Positions 35,368 through 41,790 of a stretch of 41,790 nucleotides of DNA are shown piece after piece. Under the pieces are notes generated by a model. It had not been told where the DNA came from and made no database searches. It was given only the letters and a program-made list of their open reading frames with translations. The DNA comes from Pirellulaceae bacterium (lineage in GTDB: Bacteria > Planctomycetota > Planctomycetia > Pirellulales > Pirellulaceae), in the NCBI GenBank assembly GCA_022448315.1, contig JAKVCA010000006.1:25194-66983 (forward strand). The letters are read 5' to 3'. The translations under genes and the position numbers were made by a program. Position 1 is the first letter of the stretch. Each line of letters opens with the position of its first letter.

Positions 35368-36264
35368 TCAGGCAGATTCAGTTTGGGTCGCGGCCTGATG
35401 CTGGGCCGCACGAAGCGTATTCTCCAGCAGCATCGTCACCGTCAAAGGTCCAACCCCTCCTGGCACCGGAGTAATTGCCGCGGCCACTTCACTGACTTCC
35501 TCGAAAGCGACATCTCCGACAAGTCCATTTTCACCCCGATTGATGCCAACATCCACCACAACGGAACCCGGCTTGACCATGTCTGCCGTAATGAACTCTG
35601 CTTGGCCAATCGCAGCGATCAGAACATCTGCCTGTTTTGTAATGTCGCGTAAATTCTGTGTCCGGCTATGACAAATCGTCACGGTCGCATTGGCCGCCGT
35701 CGGCCCGCAACCCGATTGACGCTGCACCAGCATCAACCCAAGGGGTTTCCCAACGATGTCACTGCGGCCCACAATCACGCAATGCTTACCCGCGGTCTCA
35801 ATCCCGGCGCGATGGAGCAACTGAATGACACCATGTGGCGTGCAGGGAAGGTAACGTGGTCTTCCTTGGGAAAGCAGTCCAACATTCTCGGGATGGAAAG
35901 CATCCACGTCTTTGGCAGGGAGGATCGCATCGAGGATGGGTTGCGCATCAAGTCCATCGGGAAGGGGCAATTGCACAAGAATTCCATGCACCGTATCGTC
36001 ACGGTTCAATTGCTGGACTTCCTCCATCAGGGCTTCTTGAGAAACGTCGGCGGGTAAGGGGATGTGGCGACTCTCCATCCCAACGCGTTCACATGAGCGA
36101 ATTTTATTGCGAATGTAGACTTGGCTTGCCGGATCCTCACCGACCAAAACGGTCGCAAGCGTCGGGACCTTCTGAGTCTGCTCGGTGAAAACAGCAACCT
36201 GTTCGGCCAACTCCGCCTGTATTTTCTTTGCGAGTGCTTTTCCATCTAGAAGCGTCGCTGCCAT
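35368..36264 (-). CDS. folD: Bifunctional methylenetetrahydrofolate dehydrogenase/cyclohydrolase
   Basis: A 298-residue cytoplasmic enzyme of one-carbon metabolism. It oxidises 5,10-methylene-tetrahydrofolate with NADP and hydrolyses the product to 10-formyl-tetrahydrofolate. Family signatures are all present: VLVGEDPASQVYIRNK with the catalytic Lys a few residues further on, VQLPLPDGLD, PAKDVDAFHPENVG, the nucleotide-binding GRSDIVGKPLGLML, and the ending TPVPGGVGPLTVTMLLENT. Length is normal. The frame opens at GTG 36267, but ATG 36264 immediately following gives the usual N-terminus MAATLLDG. Genes around it are unrelated, and the next downstream gene on the strand is cysD, more than 550 bases away. 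Confidence 0.96.
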   Translation of the reverse strand: MAATLLDGKALAKKIQAELAEQVAVFTEQTQKVPTLATVLVGEDPASQVYIRNKIRSCERVGMESRHIPLPADVSQEALMEEVQQLNRDDTVHGILVQLPLPDGLDAQPILDAILPAKDVDAFHPENVGLLSQGRPRYLPCTPHGVIQLLHRAGIETAGKHCVIVGRSDIVGKPLGLMLVQRQSGCGPTAANATVTICHSRTQNLRDITKQADVLIAAIGQAEFITADMVKPGSVVVDVGINRGENGLVGDVAFEEVSEVAAAITPVPGGVGPLTVTMLLENTLRAAQHQAATQTESA

Positions 36265-36643
36265 CACGTCTCCCTTTCTGCCTTTTTTCGCCCAGGACTC
36301 AACTCGTTGAGCTCACGCAAATCCTAGCTGAAGAGTCGGGTTTTACTCAAGGAGGCAGGTTCCTTCCAAGACCGAGCCCCCAACACGATCTGGCTCTTTT
36401 GGACCGCAACTTCCGTCGAGAGGCGTGAGAGTGGATGATTTTCCTGCACCCGATAGTCAGCGGAAACAAGATCCGTTAATGTTTGCGGAAAGTCGGTGTC
36501 TCTAGATGGTTGGATCCAACTGGATCCACGAGCCGCAATCGAAGCCGACCTGCTTTCTGGGCGACGGACTGGCCCGGCCCTGAAAACATCCGCAGTCGGC
36601 TTGCTGTTGGGAACGCGCCGATGTTGCCTAAGACGAAACCGCG
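36265..36643. other. Divergent intergenic region between folD and sulfatase 2
   Basis: These 379 bases must carry promoters for folD (-) and sulfatase 2 (+). The most notable element is a 12-base palindrome at 36509-36520. No RNA gene or protein gene was found; short open frames here lack coding character. Confidence 0.5.
36509..36520. promoter_or_regulatory. Perfect palindrome upstream of sulfatase 2
   Basis: GTTGGATCCAAC is a perfect 12-base palindrome, followed directly by a further TGGATCCA. It lies about 125-135 bases before the sulfatase ATG. TGGATCCACG occurs again at 39001-39010. A binding site is possible; chance is also possible. Confidence 0.2.
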
Positions 36644-38095
36644 ATGGCAGAAAATATCATGAGAGGCCGCACCACGCGTTCGGCCATATCAGGTCCCTTA
36701 CGGAGACTCCGAACTTACTCGTGCACCCTTTTGAAGTTGTCCCTTCTCATGCTTGGGACCCTCGGTCTGCAGGATGGCGTTTTATCCAAAGAGCGGGCTC
36801 TACGTCCGCCCAACATGGTCATCATTCTGGCGGATGATCTGGGATATGGTGACCTGGGAACCTTTGGAGGGTGGATCCCTTCTCCTCACTTGGACGCACT
36901 CGCCAAGTCCGGTTTGAAATTCACCGACTTTCACAGCAATGGCGTTGTTTGCAGCCCGACGCGAGCCGCTTTGATGACCGGTCGCTATCCGCAACGGGCA
37001 GGAATTCCCGGCGTGATTGTCGCCGCACTTGAGGGCAAAACCCACAACGATGGCATTCAAGATGCGGAATGGACCTTGGCCGAAGCCTTGCGTGATAAGG
37101 GGTACGCGACAGGGCTGATGGGAAAGTGGCACCTGGGATATCAGAAACCGTTCAATCCAACGCGGCATGGCTTCGATCAATTCCGAGGGTACATCAGCGG
37201 CAACGTTGATTATTTTTCGCACATCGATCAGGCCGGAGTGGAGGACTGGTGGCACGATGAGAAACTTGAAGCCGAGGAGGGATACTCCACTCACCTCATC
37301 ACTCAACACGCCGTCGATTTCATTGTCGAAAATAAGAACCGCCCCTTCTTCCTTTACGTTGCCCACGAAGCACCTCACTACCCGTTCCAGGGCCCCCATG
37401 ACAAACCGCTTCGCACCGTGGGGCAACCCAGGGAGATTCAAGGTGCGCGCACCGACAAAAAAGTGGCCTACAAAGAGATGGTCGAGGCGTTGGACGAAGG
37501 GGTTGGCGAGATTGTGTCAAAACTCGAAGAGTTGAAACTCCACGAAAACACTCTCGTCTGGTTCATGTCTGACAATGGCGCTGCACGTCAAGGCTCGAAC
37601 AAGCCCCTACGCGGCTACAAAGGAGGCGTCTGGGAAGGCGGCCATCGAGTCCCCGCAATTGCCTCGTGGCCGAGCGTGATCCCAAGCTCCACTGAAATCT
37701 CACTGCTCACCATGACCTGCGATGTAATGCCAACGCTACTGTCGATCGCCGATGTTGGTCGGGACGGTCACCAACCCTTGGACGGTACCAACCTTACCCC
37801 TTGGTTGACCGACCCCAGTCGAGCGGCGGAGGCACTGTCGGAACGAGCCTTGTTCTGGAACGGCACCGCCATGCGGCAGGGACCTTGGAAGCTGATCCAG
37901 ACCAAGGGGACGCCGGCCCCGCGTTATCAGCTGTTCAATTTGAAGCAGGACCTCTCCGAAACGCAGGATTTAGCGACCCAATATCCGAAACGGGTCGACT
38001 CCATGCGTCGAGCACTCACTCACTGGAAAACAGACATGGAGCAGACTCGCACATCGCAGCCAAGCCATAACGTTGAACAACCATCCAAACGATGA
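36644..38095 (+). CDS. Secreted formylglycine-dependent sulfatase (sulfatase 2)
   Basis: A 483-residue arylsulfatase-type enzyme that cleaves sulfate esters. The N-terminus is basic (RRLRTY) followed by a hydrophobic stretch (about 28-44), a signal peptide or anchor. Active-site marks: metal-binding ADDLGYGD at 63-70, the CSPTR signature with Cys103 to become formylglycine, GKWHLG at 160-165, the HEAPH block at 241-245, and SDNGA at 309-313. The C-terminal part (YQLFNLKQDLSETQDLA) is the usual short end of the family, and there is no extra domain, unlike sulfatase 1. The start at 36644 has no clear ribosome site; ATG 36659 is equally possible. It is convergent with a methyltransferase gene 54 bases away. 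Confidence 0.93.
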   Translation: MAENIMRGRTTRSAISGPLRRLRTYSCTLLKLSLLMLGTLGLQDGVLSKERALRPPNMVIILADDLGYGDLGTFGGWIPSPHLDALAKSGLKFTDFHSNGVVCSPTRAALMTGRYPQRAGIPGVIVAALEGKTHNDGIQDAEWTLAEALRDKGYATGLMGKWHLGYQKPFNPTRHGFDQFRGYISGNVDYFSHIDQAGVEDWWHDEKLEAEEGYSTHLITQHAVDFIVENKNRPFFLYVAHEAPHYPFQGPHDKPLRTVGQPREIQGARTDKKVAYKEMVEALDEGVGEIVSKLEELKLHENTLVWFMSDNGAARQGSNKPLRGYKGGVWEGGHRVPAIASWPSVIPSSTEISLLTMTCDVMPTLLSIADVGRDGHQPLDGTNLTPWLTDPSRAAEALSERALFWNGTAMRQGPWKLIQTKGTPAPRYQLFNLKQDLSETQDLATQYPKRVDSMRRALTHWKTDMEQTRTSQPSHNVEQPSKR

Positions 38096-38128
38096 ATCTT
38101 GCGGCACAGCTTAATCGCCCCATCTCTC

Positions 38129-38145
38129 ATGCCGGTCCTCGGCAT
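38129..38145. terminator. Short hairpin between convergent genes
   Basis: ATGCCG at 38129-38134 pairs with CGGCAT at 38140-38145 across a five-base loop. It lies between the sulfatase 2 stop and the methyltransferase stop, where a two-way terminator is expected. No T-run is present on either side, so this is weak. Confidence 0.3.
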
Positions 38146-38149
38146 CGAC

Positions 38150-38965
38150 TCATACTGCTGGATCCGCAGGTTTACGAGCGTGGGTTGCCAGATAAGGCGC
38201 GAAATAATTCGACATCAGGTCTTCCGAGTCACGATCCTCGTAAAGGTCAACGAGCTGAAATCCGGCTCGGAGTTGTCCGCCGATCTGCTGTTCGAGGGAG
38301 TGACTGAACATCAGCGGCTCGCCTGCCTGCTGAAGCTTCTGGATTTCAGCTTGGGTCAAATGCGACTGATCGGAATAGGGCAGTCGATGACGCACCTCCA
38401 ACTTCCCCTCTGAAACCGCATTTTCATCGAAAATGAATGTCACGGATTTCAGGAAGCCCGCGAGCAAGCTTCCTCCTGCCTTCAAGACACGAAAGCACTC
38501 ACTCCAGACGGGTTGAATCTCCGGAACAAAACAGTTCGAACAGGGATGAACGATCAAGTCAAAGGACTCCCCACCTAATTTGGTCATCGATCGCATATCT
38601 CCGAGTACAGTCCGAATCTCAAGCCCCTCCCGTCGTGCGACAAGCCGATCCTGCTCCAATTGTCTGGGCGAGTTATCCAAGACCGTAACCCTAGCACCGG
38701 CGGCAGCAAGAATAGGCACCTGTTGTCCGCCGCCACTGGCCAGACATAGAACCTCTGCGTTCGATAGTGACCCAAACCAGTTCTTGGGTATGGGGCGACT
38801 CGGGGTCAATACGATTTCCCAGTCACCTTTCCGCGCCCTCGCAATGACCTCAGCTTCGACGGGCTGAGTCCATCGCTGCCCATTTTCAACTTGTTGATCC
38901 CAAGCCTCGCGGTTGTATCGAGCAAGCGGATCAAGAGGTTGAATCAATTTTGATTCCTCATTCAT
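38150..38965 (-). CDS. Class I SAM-dependent methyltransferase
   Basis: A 271-residue cytoplasmic enzyme that should transfer a methyl group from S-adenosylmethionine. The Rossmann motif I is VLCLASGGGQQVPILAAAG (about 73-91), followed by VTVLDNSPRQLEQDR, where the Asp contacts SAM ribose, and by a motif with LGDMRSM near 121-127. The strand-4 block is FDLIVHPCSNCFVPEI and then ECFRVLKAGGSLLAGF. These fit the Methyltransf_11-like group. The substrate cannot be inferred. It begins about 80 bases after the stop of the large helical-repeat gene on the same strand, so co-transcription is possible, though the functions look unrelated. Confidence 0.88.
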   Translation of the reverse strand: MNEESKLIQPLDPLARYNREAWDQQVENGQRWTQPVEAEVIARARKGDWEIVLTPSRPIPKNWFGSLSNAEVLCLASGGGQQVPILAAAGARVTVLDNSPRQLEQDRLVARREGLEIRTVLGDMRSMTKLGGESFDLIVHPCSNCFVPEIQPVWSECFRVLKAGGSLLAGFLKSVTFIFDENAVSEGKLEVRHRLPYSDQSHLTQAEIQKLQQAGEPLMFSHSLEQQIGGQLRAGFQLVDLYEDRDSEDLMSNYFAPYLATHARKPADPAV

Positions 38966-39047
38966 CCTGTCACCTGCAGTCTCAAATTTGCATGGCCAGT
39001 TGGATCCACGGTAACGTGCGACTTAGACGCGGTCGCCCGTCCATCCG

Positions 39048-41567
39048 TCACAAAAGATCCTTGGCCAATTCCTCAAACTGCTCCCGATTGGATGCGTCGC
39101 TCCAGCCGGGAGGCACGGCTTTCAAATAGTTCAGCAGTTGAGTCGCTCGTTTCCGATCACCACTTTCGGCAGTCAAACGAATGACCCAGTATCGAGCCCG
39201 GTACCAACGATCGGTACGAGGTTGGGAACGGCTGGCCAACAGACGCCATTGTGCCAACGCCTTTTCAATGTAAGGTTTGCCCAACAGGTTCAGGACCTCT
39301 CCCATCGTCTCCTGCAGCAATCCATCCTGCGGTCGCTGGTCCAGCAACCCTTGAAGCTCCTGAACAGCCAGTGAATCGGCGCCTTGGTAAGCAAGTGCCC
39401 ATGCTCGAGCAACCCTTAACCTTATCGCCATCGAAGTCTCCAACGTTGGATGATTCTTCAGGCATCGATCAATGAGCTGCAATTGCCATTGGGCCACTTG
39501 CAATCGGTCATCACGCCCAAGCGTCTTCAAGATATTCTTGAGCTCTTGAAGAATATCCAACAGCGACTCGGGCTCCTGATTTGTGAGTGAATCCAGCAGT
39601 GGAGGGACTTCCGCGTGTCGCGCGGGCAGCCCCGCGAGAGCCGCGATGATCAGCAACCGCGCCTGGTCATGCCATCCAGAATCTACGTTCTGCTCAGAGA
39701 CGGCGTTCAAGGCCGTTATCAGCACGTCCGCAATTTGTGACCGAGAAGACGCTTCCTCTTTCAACTTCAATCGACTCCAGAGTACGGCGACAGCCTGTCG
39801 CCCCTCGGTGATCGGTTGGCGAACCGCTCCATTGTCATCGAGAGTGAGCGTCTCCAGTCGCCCAAGCAATCTTCGTCGCAGGCCCGGATCAACGCCCGTC
39901 GATGTCCGATCTTGATCGATGATTAGTTCGATCAACTTGGACGCAACCTCAAACTCTTCCGCTTCGAGTGGAATCTCCAGGGCCAAAGGAATGGCGGTTT
40001 CCAGACGCCCTTGCTGCCACTCAAAAGCTGCGCCTGCCAGTCTGACCTGGTTGACCCGCGCATGATCGGAGTAACGTTGCAAAAAGTCCGCAAGGGATTG
40101 GCGATAGGCATCGTCTGAAACGTCCGCCTGTCCCCGGCTCGCTGCTTGGAGATTGGAAACCCCGGAGAACGCAAACTCCCCTGCTTCCGTTTGCGTTTCA
40201 CTGAGCTCGGCAGCCTTGAAAAAATGGCGTGCCGCTCTCTCATGTTCTCCCGTCTGCTGGTAGATGGCCGCTGTTCTGGCCCAAAGGATCACCTGACTCC
40301 TCTGGTCGTTCGCTTTCTGAGCCACTTCGAGCGCACGTTCGTAGTTTGTCAGCGCCTCCTTCCACTCCCCTTTGAGAAACGTCTCATCGGCAATACGAAT
40401 CGATACCTCAAGGTTCTGAAGGGGAGCGTTGCCGCCACCACTTCGACGAACGAGCATGCGATTCGCCCGACGTCCCCAATAACTGCCGAAACGAGATTCA
40501 ATTTCTCGGGCGATCGCCACAGCCTGAGTCTGAAAAGCCTCCTGATTTTTTTCCTTGAAACGGTCCAGCATCAATTCCAGGACAGCCAAGAGGGCCTCGG
40601 GGTCCTGGCCGAATTCGCCCTGCAAGATGGCCGTGGCAATCTGGTCCGCCTTGGTGGCCTCTCCGAGTGCGTTTTGTAATCTCATGACCTCGGCCACAAT
40701 CCACGGTCGAAATTTAAGTGGCGCGGTTGCCAGATCGATTTTCCTGAGCAGTTGCCACGCCTCCTGATCCTGCTGCAATTGGCGTAACGCGCGGACTTGA
40801 GCCAACACAACATCCCACCACAAAGGTTCGTCTGTGCCCAATTGTCCTGCAACATCCTGCAGTGTTGCCGAGGCGGACTGGAGCGCCTCAACACGATTCA
40901 AACGATCTTCATCGGCATACCAGTACGCTCTCTCGAACGCACTTCGAGCGCGGTGATACCTCGTATTTCGCCGTAGGGCGATCCACTGCTCAGCGCTCCA
41001 TGACTCGAGGTAACGGGCATTTCGATCCGTCATCAGACGGGTCATCGTTTTCTCCGCCTCCTCAAATCGTTGCCGCGTCGACCTGAGGAGATTCAACGTT
41101 TCAACCTGAGTCTTCGGATCTCTCGAAGCCGCCCATTCATCCTCCTCCCGCAGCGTTCGAGCCTGCTTAAGATCTTTTAGCGCCTGCTGAATTTCCAACA
41201 ACAGTTTGGACTGGGGATCCCGCAATTGCTCTCTCGCATCACGCAACACCTGATCGACAGCGTTCCATTGCACCGACCTTTGCTGAGGGGGTTCATTGAC
41301 CGCCCACTGAGTCAGAAGGTCGGCCCGTCGGATATACATATCCCGCAACACGACACTTCCCTGAGGCGCCTGCTTGATCTGTTCGTCAAGATAGATATCG
41401 GCCAATCGAAAGAGCCGACGCTCCTGCAATTTCTGGCTGAAGTCTTTCCAGTCCTCCGCCCCGTACCCTACGTCGGCGACTAAAATCGACAGACCGAATA
41501 ACAGGCCTTTTAGCCACGTGTCGAAAGCAGGAAACATGGACATGCGTCGTTGTAATTCTTGTGTCAT
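39048..41567 (-). CDS. Large secreted helical-repeat (TPR-like) protein
   Basis: An 839-residue exported protein with a signal peptide (hydrophobic part about 18-32, likely cut near GYGA, residue 37). Almost all of the rest is made of amphipathic helix pairs of roughly 35 residues, for example GEWKEALTNYERALEVAQKANDQRSQVILWARTAAIYQQTGEHERAARHFF-like repeats in the middle (about 400-460), matching tetratricopeptide repeats. Outer parts are more diverged. Its ATG overlaps the stop of the preceding ExbD-like gene by one base (TGATG), which implies translational coupling. Planctomycetes often pair TolQ/ExbB-ExbD genes with periplasmic repeat proteins; a role as an envelope partner of the Exb motor is inferred. 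Confidence 0.85.
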   Translation of the reverse strand: MTQELQRRMSMFPAFDTWLKGLLFGLSILVADVGYGAEDWKDFSQKLQERRLFRLADIYLDEQIKQAPQGSVVLRDMYIRRADLLTQWAVNEPPQQRSVQWNAVDQVLRDAREQLRDPQSKLLLEIQQALKDLKQARTLREEDEWAASRDPKTQVETLNLLRSTRQRFEEAEKTMTRLMTDRNARYLESWSAEQWIALRRNTRYHRARSAFERAYWYADEDRLNRVEALQSASATLQDVAGQLGTDEPLWWDVVLAQVRALRQLQQDQEAWQLLRKIDLATAPLKFRPWIVAEVMRLQNALGEATKADQIATAILQGEFGQDPEALLAVLELMLDRFKEKNQEAFQTQAVAIAREIESRFGSYWGRRANRMLVRRSGGGNAPLQNLEVSIRIADETFLKGEWKEALTNYERALEVAQKANDQRSQVILWARTAAIYQQTGEHERAARHFFKAAELSETQTEAGEFAFSGVSNLQAASRGQADVSDDAYRQSLADFLQRYSDHARVNQVRLAGAAFEWQQGRLETAIPLALEIPLEAEEFEVASKLIELIIDQDRTSTGVDPGLRRRLLGRLETLTLDDNGAVRQPITEGRQAVAVLWSRLKLKEEASSRSQIADVLITALNAVSEQNVDSGWHDQARLLIIAALAGLPARHAEVPPLLDSLTNQEPESLLDILQELKNILKTLGRDDRLQVAQWQLQLIDRCLKNHPTLETSMAIRLRVARAWALAYQGADSLAVQELQGLLDQRPQDGLLQETMGEVLNLLGKPYIEKALAQWRLLASRSQPRTDRWYRARYWVIRLTAESGDRKRATQLLNYLKAVPPGWSDASNREQFEELAKDLL

Positions 41568-41790
41568 CAGGCCCCATCCTGCACGGCGTACTGGATTTGA
41601 TCGAAGCCCGCCGCTCGTGCGTAGTCGTAGGCATCCATGACGAACCCCAGGGGAATTCCAGGGTCCGGATGAATGATGACTGGGGCATCCGCCACGATGG
41701 AAGCGATGATTTCGAGTTGCTTGTAAATCTCAGCAGGCGTCGCAACGGGAACATCATTGACCTGCCAGCTCACCTGATCCGGATTACCCA
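41567..41790 (-). CDS. ExbD/TolR-like biopolymer transport protein, C-terminal part
   Basis: The 3' end of a gene whose start lies beyond the right edge; about 73 codons are visible. The sequence VPVATPAEIYKQLEII, APVIIHPDPGIPLGFVMDAYDYARAAGFDQIQYAV is the periplasmic C-terminal domain of ExbD/TolR, proteins that, with ExbB/TolQ, use the proton gradient to energise envelope processes. A GTG at 41773 could be mistaken for a start, but the frame continues in-phase to the window edge. The stop overlaps the start of the TPR-like protein gene by one base. Confidence 0.85.
   Translation of the reverse strand, partial: GNPDQVSWQVNDVPVATPAEIYKQLEIIASIVADAPVIIHPDPGIPLGFVMDAYDYARAAGFDQIQYAVQDGA

Noticed and set aside
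1-41790. tRNA, rRNA, CRISPR, insertion sequences or integrase genes
   Set aside because: I looked through the gene-free stretches for the T-loop pattern GGTTCGANTCC, regularly spaced repeats and transposase frames and saw none; a dedicated tool could still find a short element.

Overview
The window looks like a chromosomal segment of a planctomycete, probably of the Pirellulales group. The evidence is gene content: two gene pairs of the planctomycete-expanded families DUF1592/DUF1552 and DUF1549-DUF1553/DUF1501 (secreted cytochrome-like proteins plus twin-arginine partners), two formylglycine-type sulfatases, a secreted esterase pair, a kelch-symporter fusion, a very large secretin, a fused CysNC, and several secreted or membrane proteins of unknown function. 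GC content looks moderate (judged by eye, not computed). I see no rRNA, tRNA, CRISPR array, transposase or prophage gene, so this reads as ordinary chromosome with a strong cell-envelope and polysaccharide theme.

Layout. 1-5.5 kb (+): PrcB-like secreted protein, sulfatase 1, then three envelope proteins of unknown function. 5.7-8.2 kb: an SGNH hydrolase (-) and a SASA-type carbohydrate esterase (+) transcribed away from each other. 8.4-12.6 kb (-): a cytochrome-like DUF1592 protein with an embedded discoidin-like domain, followed by a Tat-exported DUF1552 protein. 12.8-13.6 kb (+): two tiny unknown proteins. 13.9-14.8 kb (-): a rhomboid protease. 15.0-20.1 kb (-): a 1315-residue secretin followed by a lipoprotein, ended by a clear intrinsic terminator. 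20.4-23.6 kb (+): kelch/mutarotase-sodium symporter fusion and a cupin. 23.7-27.2 kb (-): a small two-helix membrane protein, then the DUF1549-DUF1553 and DUF1501 pair. 27.4-31.8 kb (+): a polytopic membrane protein, an S41 C-terminal processing protease and an M42 aminopeptidase. 31.9-34.8 kb (-): sulfate activation (cysD, cysNC). 35.4-36.3 kb (-): folD. 36.6-38.1 kb (+): sulfatase 2. 38.1-39.0 kb (-): a methyltransferase. 39.0-41.8 kb (-): a large helical-repeat secreted protein coupled to an ExbD-like gene that runs off the right edge.

How it may work together. The sulfatases, the esterases, the discoidin-bearing cytochrome-like protein and the sugar-type symporter fit attack on sulfated, acylated polysaccharides outside the cytoplasm and uptake of the products. 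CysD/CysNC activate sulfate for assimilation. The secretin-lipoprotein unit and the ExbD-repeat protein unit are envelope machines whose remaining parts are not in this window. These functional links are inference from neighbourhood and family knowledge. The strongest candidates for something little described are the secretin with about nine tandem periplasmic modules and its lipoprotein neighbour, the kelch-symporter fusion, and the discoidin-containing DUF1592 protein.
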